Source of the DNA: Macrostomum hystrix
Taxonomy: Eukaryota; Platyhelminthes; Macrostomidae
Assembly: GCA_950097015.1 (NCBI GenBank)
Contig: CATNEN010000038.1
Coordinates: 11,477,001-11,541,000 of the forward strand
Reading direction: 5' to 3'
Length of the DNA: 64,000 bases
Within the stretch, counting starts at the first letter, position 1. Each line of letters opens with the position of its first letter. A program made the translations under genes and the position numbers. Below, one piece after another: positions 1 through 12,287 of this stretch. The notes below the pieces were generated by a model, which had not been told where the DNA came from, did not search any database, and saw nothing but the letters and a program-made list of their open reading frames with translations.

Positions 1-2485
1 TCTTTGCAATTGACTAGCTCCCAAACAGCTCAACCGATTTTTATAATTCCTTCACCAAAAGATCACAAATGGTCCCAAATTGGTACATATATTTTTATTA
101 AGCTTAATTCCATTGCCAAGGGGATTAAATATTTGAAAAACTGTTTTAAATAGGCTTTTATAATGCATTCTTGTTTTCAGCTTGTGCACAGTGAGGCTCC
201 AGTGCCAATTTTAATGATTGAATCAGAGCTAGTTTTGATAACACACTGATAAGAACTCAAGGGAGGCTACCCAAGGGGTAACGAAAGCTGGCTTGTAACG
301 AGCTAAAAATAACAGAACAGTCTCTGATATCCAAAAGAGGCAAATCCTGCTATTAAATCTTTTTATTTTGAAATAGCTAGCTACTGTTAGGTAGGCCTAG
401 CTATTCTTAGATTTATTATCTTTTCATCTGCTGCCATCTCATCTACCATCCACTTGTCTTTAAAATAAATGTCATATAATCTTGTAGCCATAAAGACAAT
501 TTAAACAAAGTGGTCTGCTATGGCTTTTATCATCACAAAATAAAAGAAATAATATTGAAAAATTCATATGTAATGCATAAGTTCATATTGATCAGGTGCT
601 TTTTGTCTGCTTCACTTTAGACTACTGTGTGTAAACGAGGGGTTAAAATAACATTTTTTGTATTCTAGTCATGTGAAAATACCAAAGATTTGACTCATTC
701 TAAACGTTTGTTTTCATGGCCATCAAATCTAATTTTGTGTGCAAATTATGATAAACATTATACTCCTCTAGCTAACTCACCTTTCATATTCACGATTTAT
801 TATTTAGCAAGCTGTCTCTCTCTCTTGTACATGTCAGGGCGTCGTTGCATACATAAAAAAGTTATGTACAAATCCATTAAAATTAGTTAAGAACTAAAAA
901 CTATGCTGATCATCCATCCTCTTCTTCTGATATCCGTTAAGGCCAAGTTGGCCAACTCCTCCGCTCATGAATTTCACTTGCCTCCAAAATAAGTCTACTT
1001 CACCTCGTCAGTTGGAAAACGAGATGGCGGCAGACAAAAGAGAAGGGACCTAACTCATATTCTTACACTTTGATATATAGCTAATTTAAATACGAACAAA
1101 ATCCCAATCCTGTAGAAATCAATATACTGCTCACATTGGAAAGGCAGGAAGCAGAGGTAAGAACATAACATACTTTTTATCCCATAAGCAATATAAATAT
1201 GATTATTTTTCATGGTGATTGGTGATTCACCAAGCCATGCATGATGTATATGCAAGGCCAAGCGATGTCAGTTTATATGATACTGACACTGCTAGCTGGA
1301 ACTATTCTGACCAGTTCAAAGCAAAAAAAATACAAACTTTTGTGGCCCAGCAGAGGGCCACCTGTTACAGAATTAACGGTAACAATCAGCAATAGTGCTC
1401 ATATGAATAAACTATATCTTAGAAAACGAAGTTTTTAAACAATAAGTATAACAAGCACTTTGTGCAACTCCATCTTTAAACAAGAACAGTTAAGGAATAA
1501 ATGCAGCTCTTTAAAAAAAACAATTTAATTGCCGCTGCTGTTTGAAGATTTCTTGCTTTTAGGCGTGAATATTTCTTGTAAACTGGCCACGAAAGTCAAA
1601 CATTCAGTTATTTTTATTATCGTGCACGCTTCACCTAAAACATTTACCAGCTGTGAAGTGGTGCGCAGTTAAACCTGACTTGATACATAGACGTGAAAAT
1701 AATTTTAATATCTTTGCTTATGTCTCTTAATTTTGAATCCTTTTTTTCTCGCGCTGTCTCGGATTATGATCTACGAATCTGATGGATTTAGATGAGTTTC
1801 AAGATGTAAGTTTTGTTCTATATTAGGAAAGACTACATCAGTTATATTTTTCTAATTTGTTTCGTGGAATTTTAATATAAAATGATTGCAATTATTTGCA
1901 TGTGTTCATCTAATTAAAAGACTAAAACTTTAATCTATATATCAATTGACTTGTCCACCAGTCAATATTTTATAGAATAGTTTTAGTTTTTGATAGTGTA
2001 TCTTAATACTGCGCTCGTAATTTAGTAATGTTTTATAAATCAAGCTTTTTATCTAAATTATGTCAATATAATCAGAAAATAATTCGCTAAAATACTGAGA
2101 AGAAAAATATTTGACATTTCAAAGAATTGCCCATTTTGGAAAACAGTTCACCACAACTGTTTTTAACATATTTTATGGATAGCAAAGAGTTTTCTTTGCA
2201 GGGGTGTAAGTTTTTTCATTTACAATAAAATGAACTAATTCATGATCCAAGCTTTCTTAACTTTTGTAGTTCCTTTAAAAATTAGATTTATTGACAAAAT
2301 TTATTGATGGCAATAACACTATAATGCCTCTCAATGCGTCATAATTTTGATGACAGAAATTGCGATGAAGTCATTAAGTTTTTACGGATGTGGCCATCTA
2401 TGGCCTCTCATGCCGCCAGCGTGATTCAGCACTGACTGCCTTGTTTGTGATATTACGTTTATTTATCCAATTGAGGTTCATAACC
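1..2485. other. AT-rich non-coding sequence, no gene seen
   Basis: All open frames here are short, AT-rich and start in low-complexity sequence. None shows a recognisable domain or plausible splice-linked coding. A 5' exon of the calcium channel gene could lie here, but I could not identify one. Confidence 0.5.
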
Positions 2486-2625
2486 CATTCGACGTTCATT
2501 TGGTCTATTCGACGTTCATTACCTATTCGACGTTCATTACCTATTCGACGTTCATTTCCTATTCGACGTCATTACCTAATTGACGTTCATTACCTACTCG
2601 AAGTTCAATACCTATTCAACATCCT
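2486..2625. repeat. short 18 bp minisatellite
   Basis: About seven degenerate copies of the unit ATTCGACGTTCATTACCT, decaying towards the right end. It lies outside any recognised gene. Confidence 0.8.
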
Positions 2626-2762
2626 TGAACCTCTAGTACTAGAGGGACTCACTAATAATGCACCTATCCAACCGTATCGAACAGCAAGCTAAGTAGTGGC
2701 ACTGCAGCAATGTCTGATAGATTCCTATTCCACCTTAGAAGGCCCTAAATGCTTTCTCTGCA

Positions 2763-3144
2763 GTGCTTGTTTCCGCTATCCTAGGACAGAAGAATGATTC
2801 AAAGTTCACTGTATCGTGTGGCTGTATCGAGGATCAATTGACGCGCACAGAAACGGGACAAGATCCTCCCCCGGCAAAGCGAAAGCAAAGCAACATTTCG
2901 CCTATTGCGCCTCAGACAATATCCAGTCGAAGCTCAGACATTTGATCCTCGCAACAAGTTTGCCAGCCTGCTTCCTTCTGACGTCTTGGAGAGACTGTTA
3001 TACTTCAGGCAAAGCCATACAGAAACATTCAGCAGAGACGAAGAGGCGGACAGAAAGTACAACAGAGCAATGGAAGTCTGCAAGAAGCCAAGGAAGGAAG
3101 CCAGATTTTGGGGGACGTGCCTGCTGGCACACTTGCTGGCCTGA
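2763..3144 (+). pseudogene. uncharacterised coding-like fragment
   Basis: This stretch is richer in GC than its surroundings. Two overlapping plus-strand frames look protein-like: 2763-2945, polar with PPPAKRK, and 2905-3144, with FDPRNKFASLLPSDVLERLL and then a lysine/arginine-rich segment. Reading across both would need a frameshift near 2905-2945, which suggests a decayed gene or transposon fragment. I recognise no family. It could also be chance openness. Confidence 0.2.
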
Positions 3145-4930
3145 ATATCGAAGCCTTATGGCGAAGCTTCTTCGACTCAAAAATGTTTCTACTTTTTTTT
3201 CTGAAATACTCTCATCGCCACCGCACAATTGGGTCGATTCAGTCATTAATATATATTAGAAAAATGTGTATAAAAATTCTAAATATGTTGCTAGACCAAT
3301 TAAGTAGTTAACAGTAGAACTACCAAAGGGGGGAATTCCCCTTCCCTGACAGTTATTCGTGCTGCACCCGAACGGAGCAACGCAAGCGCACGAAATTCGA
3401 GAACACGGACCAACTTTTTGTTGCGAATCTTCTAAAACAATAATCAAGTCGCCAGCTCTTCAGACCGTCGAGATGTTCGATAGTTTTGCCCATAAGCGCT
3501 AGTGTTTTTCATGCACCCCAATACACGAATTAGCACTGCACCAATGCCTTGCCAGACCTTCAAAATTTATCAGCATGTCACCCGAATGTGCCTGCATCAT
3601 CTCCATCTTCGGTGGTCACCTACCTTTATCTAGACGGATTTGCTGGACCTTCAAGGGCTACAACAGGTGGAACTAGGCCACTATGGACACCCTGACGTGA
3701 ATTTCTTTAATTTCACTGATCAAGCCTAAATATTAGGCGCAGCTCAACCACAGTCACCATCCAACGCTGTTAGCATTCAGGCTCTGTCAAAAAATTTACC
3801 TTGGTAAAAAGCCTCCCTTGGTAAAAACGGGCTGCAAAATGGCTTGGCAGTCCTTCTGTTAAAATCAATTTGGTGGGGATGCGAACTCAGGGCGTTCATT
3901 ACATTCCTGCTCTTTGGCACGTAAGCCTTTGGGGAAAAATTGTCTGCTATTCAGTGCGCGAGATTAGGGAGGAAGAGAGAGGGATGGAACAGTTGGGAGT
4001 TGCACGAATGCACGAAACGCGTACTGCAGGAATGACGGGGAGTGTAGCTTCGCAAAGGAGGTCATGCAGCTCTCTCTCCCTCCCTTACCCCGCGCCATCG
4101 AGCCAGCCATAGCTAGTGCCGTCAGTCTCGCTGTTGCGGCATTATCGAATATATATTTCCCCCGGAACATTCCACCCAATGCGGCGGCTGGGAAATTGCA
4201 TAGCGACGCATTTGGGGCCAGACCATATCGATTAATGGAGGTTGTCGGGCGGAGGATGTGCAAAAAGTGCACGAATGCCAGATGACCAATTCGAAAGCCA
4301 GTCTTGGTCTCTACTGCCTCGGCAGTTGCTGCATCGGCTCAGTTGCGCAAAGTGTCTACATTGTACGAGTATTATAGATAGAAAGAATTTTCGTTGGCCT
4401 TATTTTTGTGTTAAGCGGAAGCTCTTCCCTTGCCCGTCACTACCGCTTTAGACAGAAATATGGCAAAGGCTGTGGCATGAAAATTGTTTCGCTTTTAGGG
4501 GTTCATGTGTCGGTTCTTTACCCTCCGGAAGGAAATTTTGGGACGCAGATTATTTTTGCTGCACACATGGGGTTAGTGCGGTGTGGATTAGCATTATTAA
4601 ATGCTTCCTTGTGTGTGCGTGTAAGCATACGTTGACACAATGCTCCAGTTTGTACTCAACTTATAGGTTTCTTGTTTGTTTGCCACGTCTACAAGCTGAG
4701 TGCAGCAAAATTCTAAAAATATTCAAAGCAAAATGCTGTACTGTGCTTTTCAATTCAGCCGATGTTTTAGACCAGATTTTATTACTATCAGTAGGTTAAA
4801 AGTAAATTGGACACGGTTTTTAGTTAAACGAAAAATTTAGGTAGAAATAAAAGCAACTTTTTAGTAAAAAAGACAACCTTTTCGGTTTAAATTGTTAAAC
4901 ACGACAGCTAATTATTAAAAAAGAACAACA
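3145..4930. other. non-coding, nothing recognised
   Basis: Only short overlapping frames on both strands, with no consistent domain or splice pattern. Confidence 0.45.
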
Positions 4931-4934
4931 ACTT

Positions 4935-5215
4935 GTAAGACATGTCTGGTTAACCATTGGTTAACGTGAACTGGACTCGTAAATTGAAGGTCGGAGGTTC
5001 GATTCCTGACCGCACTAAAACAATTTTTGTCCTCTAGCAAGACTGCTTCAGTTCATCCAGCTGTTAAATGGGTACCAGCAACAGCTGGAGTCATTTATGA
5101 TGGGTGTGGCGTCCCGTCCCCCCAGTCCATGGACTGAACAGCCTTACGCAGCTTTCAGATCAGTCGGTTACGCATGTCGGAATTTTTTTATAAAAAAATA
5201 ATTTTTTATTATTAT
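4935..5215 (+). mobile_element. SINE-B copy abutting calcium channel exon
   Basis: A degraded tRNA-like head carries a B box (GGTTCGATTCC, near 4996-5006). The SINE-B body follows: AGCTGTTAAATGGGTACCAGC, then the palindrome AGTCCATGGACT near 5125-5136, then an A/T-rich tail ending in ATT repeats at about 5200-5218. The tail runs directly into the 3' splice site of the exon that begins at 5228. Confidence 0.8.
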
Positions 5216-5227
5216 TATCTCTGGCAG

Positions 5228-8200
5228 ATCAGCGCCGAGTCGAACGGCTCCGGCCACAGTTCAGTAGAAGCTGTCAGCGTCATCGACGAGGACACCCGTC
5301 GGGAGCGTCAGCGTCAGGCGTCCGAGCAGCTGGAGAAGGCCAAGACGAAGCCAGTGGCCTTCGCCGTGCGGACGAACATCGCCTACGATGGGGCGAACGA
5401 CACCGAGTGCCCGGTGCCCGGCCAGGCCATCGCTTTTGGAGTGCGCGACTTTCTGCACATCAAAGAGAAATTCGACGGCTTCTGGTGGATCGGCAGGCTG
5501 ATCCGCGAGGGCAGCGACTGCCAGTTTGTGCCGTCGCCTGCTCGACTAGACGGCCTCCGGGTGCAGCAACGCGGAGGCGGCAGCGGAACCGGCGCAGGTG
5601 CTAATAAAACGGCAGCTGGTGAGTCATTTGCCGCTTCAAAAGACACCTGTCTTCAAATGACACCTGTCTTCAAATGACACCTGTCTTCAAATGACACCTG
5701 TCTTCAAATGACACCTGTCTTCAAATGACACCTGTCTTCAAATGACACCTGTCTTCAAATGACACCTGTCTACAAATGACACCTGTCAAATGACATCCAG
5801 CTAAATTGGATCAATGACTATTTAAACTAAAAAATGCCAGTAAATTTTATAAGGCTTTTAAAAAAATACAGGTGCAAACGCTGGAACTCCGCCTAATAAT
5901 CAACAACAACAACAGCAGCAGCAGCAGCAGCCGTCACTCATGGAGCCGTCTCCACTCGATGACTCGGATCGCGGCGACACCGACTCCTTAGGCGGCGGCG
6001 GTGTTGGCGGTGGCCTCGGCGGTCTTGGCGGTCGATTCGGAAAGAGCGGCGGATCGACTGTCGCCGTTTCGGCCGGAGCGGCTGCGTCAGCATCGGATCC
6101 GAACAAGAAGAAGGCCTTCTTCAAGAAGGTGCAGTTTTGCCTCTGAGCCTAATGATGACGCAAAGCTATGATTTATTAGTCGGCTGATGAAATTCAGTAG
6201 AACACTGATGGAAGTTGGTAGAACACTGATGGAAGTTGGTAGAACACTGATGGAAGTTGGTAGAACACTGATGGAAGTTGGTAGAACACTGATGGAAGTT
6301 GGTAGAACACTGATGGAAGTTGGTAGAACACTGATGGAAGTTGGTAGAACACTGATGGAAGTTGGTAGAACACTGATGGAAGTTGGTAGAACACTGATGG
6401 AAGTTGGTAGAACACTGATGGAAGTTGGTAGAACACTGATGGAAGTTGGTAGAACACTGATGGAAGTTGGTAGAACACTGATGGAAGTTGGTAGAACACT
6501 GATGGAAGTTGGTAGAACACTGATGAAAGTTGGTAGAACACTGATGAAAGTTGGTAGAACACTGATGAAAGTTGGTAGAACACTGATGAAAGTTGGTAGA
6601 ACACTGATGAAAGTTGGTAGAACACTGATGGAAGTTGGTAGAACACTGATGGAAGTTGGTAGAACACTGATGGAAGTTGGTAGAACACTGATGGAAGTTG
6701 GTAGAACACTGATGAAAGTTGGTAGAACACTGATGGAAGTTGGTAGAACACTGATGGAAGTTGGTAGAACACTGATGGAAGTTGGTAGAATACTGATGGA
6801 AGTTGATAGAACACTGATGGAAGTTGGTAGAACACTGATGGAAGTTGGTAGAACACTGATGAAAGTTGGTAGAACACTGATGAAAGTTGGTAGAACACTG
6901 ATGAAAGTTGGTAGAACACTGATGAAAGTTGGTAGAACACTGATGGAAGTTGGTAGAACACTGATGGAAGTTGGTAGAACACTGATGGAAGTTGGTAGAA
7001 CACTGATGAAAGTTGGTAGAACACTGATGGAAGTTGGTAGAACACTGATGGAAGTTGGTAGAACACTGATGGAAGTTGGTAGAACACTGATGGAAGTTGG
7101 TAGAACACTGATGGATGTTGGTAGAACACTGATGGAAGTTGGTAGAACACTGATGAAAGTTGGTAGAACACTGATGAAAGTTGGTAGAACACTGATGAAA
7201 GTTGGTAGAACACTGATGGAAGTTGGTAGAACACTGATGGAAGTTGGTAGAACACTGATGAAAGTTGGTAGAACACTGATGAAAGTTGGTAGAACACTGA
7301 TGGAAGTTGGTAGAACACTGATGAAAGTTGGTAGAACACTGATGAAAGTTGGTAGAACACTGATGAAAGTTGGTAGAACACTGATGGAAGTTGGTAGAAC
7401 ACTGATGGAAGTTGGTAGAACACTGATGGAAGTTGGTAGAACACTGATGAAAGTTGGTAGAACACTGATGGAAGTTGGTAGAACACTGATGGAAGTTGGT
7501 AGAACACTGATGAAAGTTGGTAGAACACTGATGAAAGTTGGTAGAACACTGATGAAAGTTGGTAGAACACTGATGGAAGTTGGTAGAACACTGATGAAAG
7601 TTGGTAGAACACTGATGGATGTTGGTAGAACACTGATGGAAGTTGGTAGAACACTGATGAAAGTTGGTAGAACACTGATGAAAGTTGGTAGAACACTGAT
7701 GAAAGTTGGTAGAACACTGATGGAAGTTGGTAGAACACTGATGGAAGTTGGTAGAACACTGATGAAAGTTGGTAGAACACTGATGAAAGTTGGTAGAACA
7801 CTGATGGAAGTTGGTAGAACACTCATGGAGGTTGGTAAAACACTAGAGGTAATCTAAAGTTAAATTTCCGCATTATCTCTGCTAAATCACGGATATGAAT
7901 GAATTCGTGCTGTTAACTGCATAATAGTGACTCAAATCTTATAACTCTGTTGTGAAATCTGTTTTAAATGAACCAAATGTGAAATCTTTAAGGTAACTTA
8001 CGGCACAAATGAACGCATAGTTTATGAGGCCGGCAATGGCGCCAACGGAAGCGCCAGCGGTGGAGGCGCCAATAACGAGGATGGACCCAAAGTGGTCTTT
8101 GTGGTGTGAACAAATCAGAGAATAATTTGTAACTGTTACTAATCTCGTTTGGTGTTGTTTTGCCGTGTCAAGCTGCTACCGCTGCAGCTGAAACTTTTGC

Positions 8201-11200
8201 AATTTTCCAAGCTATTTTTATGAAATGCTTTTGAAGTCTTTTTTGTTTGACATCCCGTTTCCATCGTCCCGTTTCCAATGTCCCGTTTCCATCGTCCCGT
8301 TTCCAACGTCCCGTTTCCATCATCCCGTTTCCATCGTCCCGTTTCCAACGTCCCGTTTCCATCATCCCGTTTCCAACGTCCCGTTTCCAACGTCCCGTTT
8401 CCATCGTCCCGTTTCCAACGTCCCGTTTCCAACGTCCCGTTTCCAACGTCCCGTTTCCAACGTCCCGTTACCTATCAAATTTAAATATTAGCCTGTTTCA
8501 GCTCAGGCTATGAATTGTTGATGAATTGTTGCAGTGTTGCCATGCACCAAGTTATTCTCCTGTTTGACAAATCCTTTTTTGTGTAGTGGTCGTTTCTTAA
8601 TGCTAGATTTAGCAACAGCAGATCATCAGCTAATATGCTTGTTTCTTTGCATACTTGTCTAAAATTCACTAAGAAATGTAAAAAGATATATGAGTTTGAG
8701 AGCATTGAGAGGAAGTTTTTCACAATTTTGCTTGCGTCAAATTTCCCCGAGTGCATTGTTCTCAAAGCTAGCATTTCAATGGGGCTTCTTAAAAACAAGT
8801 TCACACACAATTCATTCTTCAGACTGACTCAGCGCCACCCTACGAAGTTGTGCCTTCGATGCGACCCGTGGTGCTCATTGGGCCAAGTCTGAAGGGCTAC
8901 GAAGTGACGGATATGATGCAGCGCGCGATTTTTGACTTCCTGAAGCGTCGCTTCGAAGGTCGCATCATCATTACTCAGGTTTGTAAATCGGAGCTGGAAT
9001 CGTACCAGGAACTAAACATTCAATCGTAGAAGGAACTAAACATGGAATCGTAGATGGAACTAGACATGGAATCGTAGCAAGAACTAAACATTCGATCGTA
9101 GAAGAAACTAAACATGGAATCGTAGCAGGAACTAGACATGGAATCGTAGCAGGAACTAGACATGGAATCGTAGCAGGAACTTAACATGGAATCGTACCAG
9201 GAACTAAACATTCGATCGTAGAAGAAACTAAACATGAAATCGTAGCAGGAACTAGACATGGAATCGTAGCAGGAACTAAACATGAAATCGTAGCAGGAAC
9301 TAGACATGGAATCGTAGCAGGAACTTAACATGGAATCGTACCAGGAACTAAACATTCGATCGTAGAAGAAACTAAACATGAAATCGTAGCAGGAACTAGA
9401 CATGGAATCGTAGCAGGAACTAGACATGGAATCGTAGCAGGAACTAGACATGGAATCGTAGCAGGAACTAAACATGGAATCGTAGCAGGAACTAGACATG
9501 GAATCGTACCAGGAACTAAACATGAAATCGTAGCAGGAACTAGACATGGAATCGTAGCAGGAACTTAACATGGAATCGTACCAGGAACTAAACATTCGAT
9601 CGTAGAAGAAACTAAACATGGAATCGTACCAGGAACTAGACATGGAATCGTAGCAGGAACTAGACATGGAATCGTAGAAGGAACTAGACATGGAATCGTA
9701 GCAGGAACTTAACATGGAATCGTACCAGGAACTAAACATTCGATCGTAGAAGAAACTAAACATGAAATCGTAGCAGGAACTAGACATGGAATCGTAGCAG
9801 GAACTAAACATGGAATCCTAGCAGGAACTAGACATGGAATCGTAGAAGGAACTAAACATGAAATCGTAGCAGGAACTAGACATGGAATCGTAGCAGGAAC
9901 TTAACATGGAATCGTAGCAGGAACTAAACATGGAATCGTAGCAGGAACTAAACATGAAATCGTAGCAGGAACTAGACATGGAATCGTAGCAGGAACTTAA
10001 CATGGAATCGTACCAGGAACTAAACATTCGATCGTAGAAGAAACTAAACATGAAATCGTACCAGGAACTAGACATGGAATCGTAGCAGGAACTAGACATG
10101 GAATCGTAGAAGGAACTAGACATGGAATCGTAGAAGGAACTTAACATGGAATCGTACCAGGAACTAAACATTCGATCGTAGAAGAAACTAAACATGGAAT
10201 CGTAGCAGGAACTAGACATGGAATCGTAGCAGGAACTAGACATGGAATCGTACCAAGAACTAAACATTCGAACGTAGAAGAAGCTGAACATGAAATCGTA
10301 GCAGGAACTAGACATGGAATCGTAGCAGGAACTAAACATGGAATCGTAGCAGGAACTTAACATGGAATCGTTGCAGGAATTGAATCAAGAACCATAGCAG
10401 GAACTATTTGCATTAAATCCTCGCAGTTGCTGATGCAAGAATTGTAGTTGGAACCCAAAGTGTTCAGATGCTATTTAAGACTCAGTGGTCGTAGAAACTG
10501 ACAAAAAGCAGCAGTTATCTACGCGGCCTTCCATCTCAGGTGTCGTCAGACATTTCCCTGGCCAAGCGCAGCGTATTGAACAATCCAAACAAACGCAGCG
10601 CACTGATCGACCGAGGCAACCGGGCTAGCAATATCGGTGAGCGCAACAACTGTTTTGCTTCTATAACTCACCTGTATAGGAACGCATTGACCTACAAACT
10701 AAGAGACAAATTTCATTTGCTCTCTCAGCCGAGGTTCAGCAGGAGATTGAGCGCATTTTCGAGTTGGCCCGCACCCTTCAGCTGGTGGTGCTCGACTGCG
10801 ACACCATCAACCACCCGGGTCAGCTTGCGAAAACCTCATTGGCGCCAATCATTGTCTACCTGAAGATTTCGTCTGTCAAGGTACTACAGAGGCTAATTAA
10901 AAGTCGCGGCAAATCGCAGAGTCGCAGTATGACGCAACAACTCAGTTTAGCCGAGAAACTGCTTCAGTGCAGCGCCGTGAGTGGCCTTTGAGTTTATTGG
11001 ACCTTGACAATGTTTTCTGTGTCTTTTATGACCTTAATATTGTTGCCTTGTGTCTACTTTGACCTATTTCAGGAGTTCTATGACGTGGTGCTCGATGAGA
11101 ACCAGCTGGAGGACGCCTGCGAGCACCTGTCGGAGTACCTGGAGGCCTACTGGCGCGCAACGCATCCGCCATCAATGCTGAGCAAGGCGGAGCGTCTGCT

Positions 11201-11612
11201 GGGGCTGGCAGGCCAGGCATCCTCTGGCCAGGGTGCGCCGCCGCAGCATCTGCTGCACCACCTGCCCTCATCGATTCACCGATTTCCCTATCAGCAGCAG
11301 CAGCAGCAGCAGCAGCACTATCAGCAGCAGCCGCAGCATTCAATGCAGCAGCGAAACGCGGCTGGAGCCGCAGTTGGCGGCCGCGGCGGCGTTGGAGGCG
11401 GTGCCGGTGCCTCTGGCGGCCTGTGGAGCGGCGACCCGGAGGACTTCCGCAGCGACCGCCAGCTGCGCATCGACCGGCAGCAGTCGCAGCCGCTGCAGCA
11501 ACAGCAGGCGACTGTTTCTATGCAGGCACCGATGGCTGTTATGTCACAGCAGCAGCAGCAGCGCAGGCGCCAGTTGCCGCTGGCACCAAGGCAGGGCTCT
11601 ATAGCAATTTAG
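5228..11612 (+). CDS. CACNB: voltage-gated calcium channel beta subunit (5' incomplete)
   Basis: Cytoplasmic auxiliary subunit that binds the alpha-1 AID helix and controls channel trafficking and gating. Six exons join without frame breaks: 5228-5618, 5872-6128, 8823-8978, 10540-10636, 10729-10976 and 11073-11612 (563 codons including stop). All introns are GT-AG. Exon 1 encodes the SH3 domain ([12 protein letters not shown], then DFLHIKEKF and [10 protein letters not shown]). Exon 2 is the HOOK linker, with poly-Gln, a Gly-rich run and KKKAFFKK. The next three exons and the start of the last give the guanylate-kinase-like domain ([78 protein letters not shown]). The C-terminus is Gln/Gly-rich and low complexity. 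The first exon starts in phase 0 with no convincing ATG, so an upstream N-terminal exon is missing. The family call is firm. Confidence 0.95.
5637..5790. repeat. 17 bp minisatellite in first CACNB intron
   Basis: About nine near-perfect copies of AAATGACACCTGTCTTC. It starts 18 bp after the 5' splice site and fills most of the 253 bp intron. Confidence 0.9.
6194..7846. repeat. 21 bp minisatellite in CACNB HOOK intron
   Basis: About 79 copies of a 21 bp unit containing GTAGAACACTGATGGAAG, with a common A-for-G variant (GATGAAAG) and occasional GATGGATG. Because 21 is a multiple of three and the unit lacks stops in several frames, both strands look open for about 1.6 kb. The upstream exon reads into a TGA within six codons of its donor, so this array cannot be translated by simple intron retention. 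Confidence 0.95.
7993..8103 (+). CDS. candidate alternative HOOK exon of CACNB
   Basis: A GC-rich island in an AT-rich intron. It follows an AG acceptor at 7991-7992 and is in the correct phase 0. It reads 37 codons ([16 protein letters not shown], a Gly/Ala/Asn-rich stretch, then EDGPKVVF V). A GT donor at 8104-8105 (GTG|GTGTGA) would splice in phase 0 to the exon at 8823. If that donor is not used, the frame ends two codons later at TGA 8107-8109, giving a beta subunit with SH3 but no guanylate-kinase domain. The position matches the HOOK region, where other animals splice alternatively. The exon is inferred from composition and phase; the donor is weak. Confidence 0.5.
8251..8469. repeat. 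14 bp minisatellite in CACNB intron
   Basis: About sixteen copies of CGTCCCGTTTCCAA and its variant with CATC, in the same intron as the 21 bp array. Confidence 0.93.
8997..10435. repeat. 24 bp minisatellite in CACNB intron, higher-order structure
   Basis: About 60 copies of a 24 bp unit built on GAATCGTAGCAGGAACTA plus GACATG. The variant carrying CATTCGATCGTAGAAGAAAC recurs at spacings that are multiples of 24 bp, often 144 bp (six units), so blocks of units were duplicated together. It fills most of the 1.56 kb intron between exons 8823-8978 and 10540-10636. Confidence 0.95.
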
Positions 11613-12002
11613 CAGCCGTTGTTTGACTGAAGTTCTGAATATTTTTTTGTTTCAATAACATCTCTTGCAATTTAATTTGGATCCGATGGTCTCGTTTATT
11701 TTTTAAAGCTTTTTACCCTGCATGTGTTTGTTTACCAGATATTGTTTATAATTTTATCATTTAACAGAAGCGCATGTGTGTAAATAGGTGTTCAAACTCG
11801 CGTGTGTGAGAATCTTTGACACGTCATCAGATTTAGACTTTAAATCTGATTTAGACTCATATTTATAAAACTTAAAGATAGAACTTTTTTCTCACAGCAA
11901 AGGGCAAAAGCAAAAGCCAGCGATTTCCAGAATTACCTTTGTACTCTTTGCAGAAAGGCAGCTCAGAGGTTTGAGCACTGCAACATATAGACTTAGCAAT
12001 TG
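11613..12002. other. 3' flank of CACNB
   Basis: AT-rich sequence after the TAG stop. I see no canonical AATAAA close to the stop. Confidence 0.4.
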
Positions 12003-12140
12003 AGAGTGGGTGTGTCGTCCCCGAGTCCATGGACTGAACGCAGCCTTGCAGTAGCTCCGCGCAATAGCTGCGGCTGTGCTGTCGGCTGTACATCTGACCC
12101 AATTAGGGCAGGTGTAATCAATAACATTATAATTGCGATT
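12003..12140 (+). mobile_element. SINE-B copy, 5'-truncated
   Basis: Begins at GGGTGTGTCGTCCCC, keeps the palindrome AGTCCATGGACT and the GCTGCGGCTGTGCTGTCGGC segment, and ends in GGTGTAATCAATAACATTAT. The tRNA-like head is absent. Confidence 0.85.
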
Positions 12141-12287
12141 ACACTTTTCATTGGCGATCATGTGTGCCATGTCAATATTTTCTCTTCTAACGAGAGAATC
12201 CCAGACATTTCTGTTAGTTATTTTTCTTTACTTATCCCCAAAATTCAGTCATTTCAATTATTGTCCGCGCCAGAGTTGCTCACTGCA

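Noticed and set aside
6087-7857. Frames of 542-579 codons over the 21 bp array in CACNB
   Set aside because: Pure repeat translation on both strands; the upstream exon hits a stop before the array.
8997-10435. CRISPR-like array
   Set aside because: Units are contiguous with no unique spacers, and the context is a eukaryotic intron.
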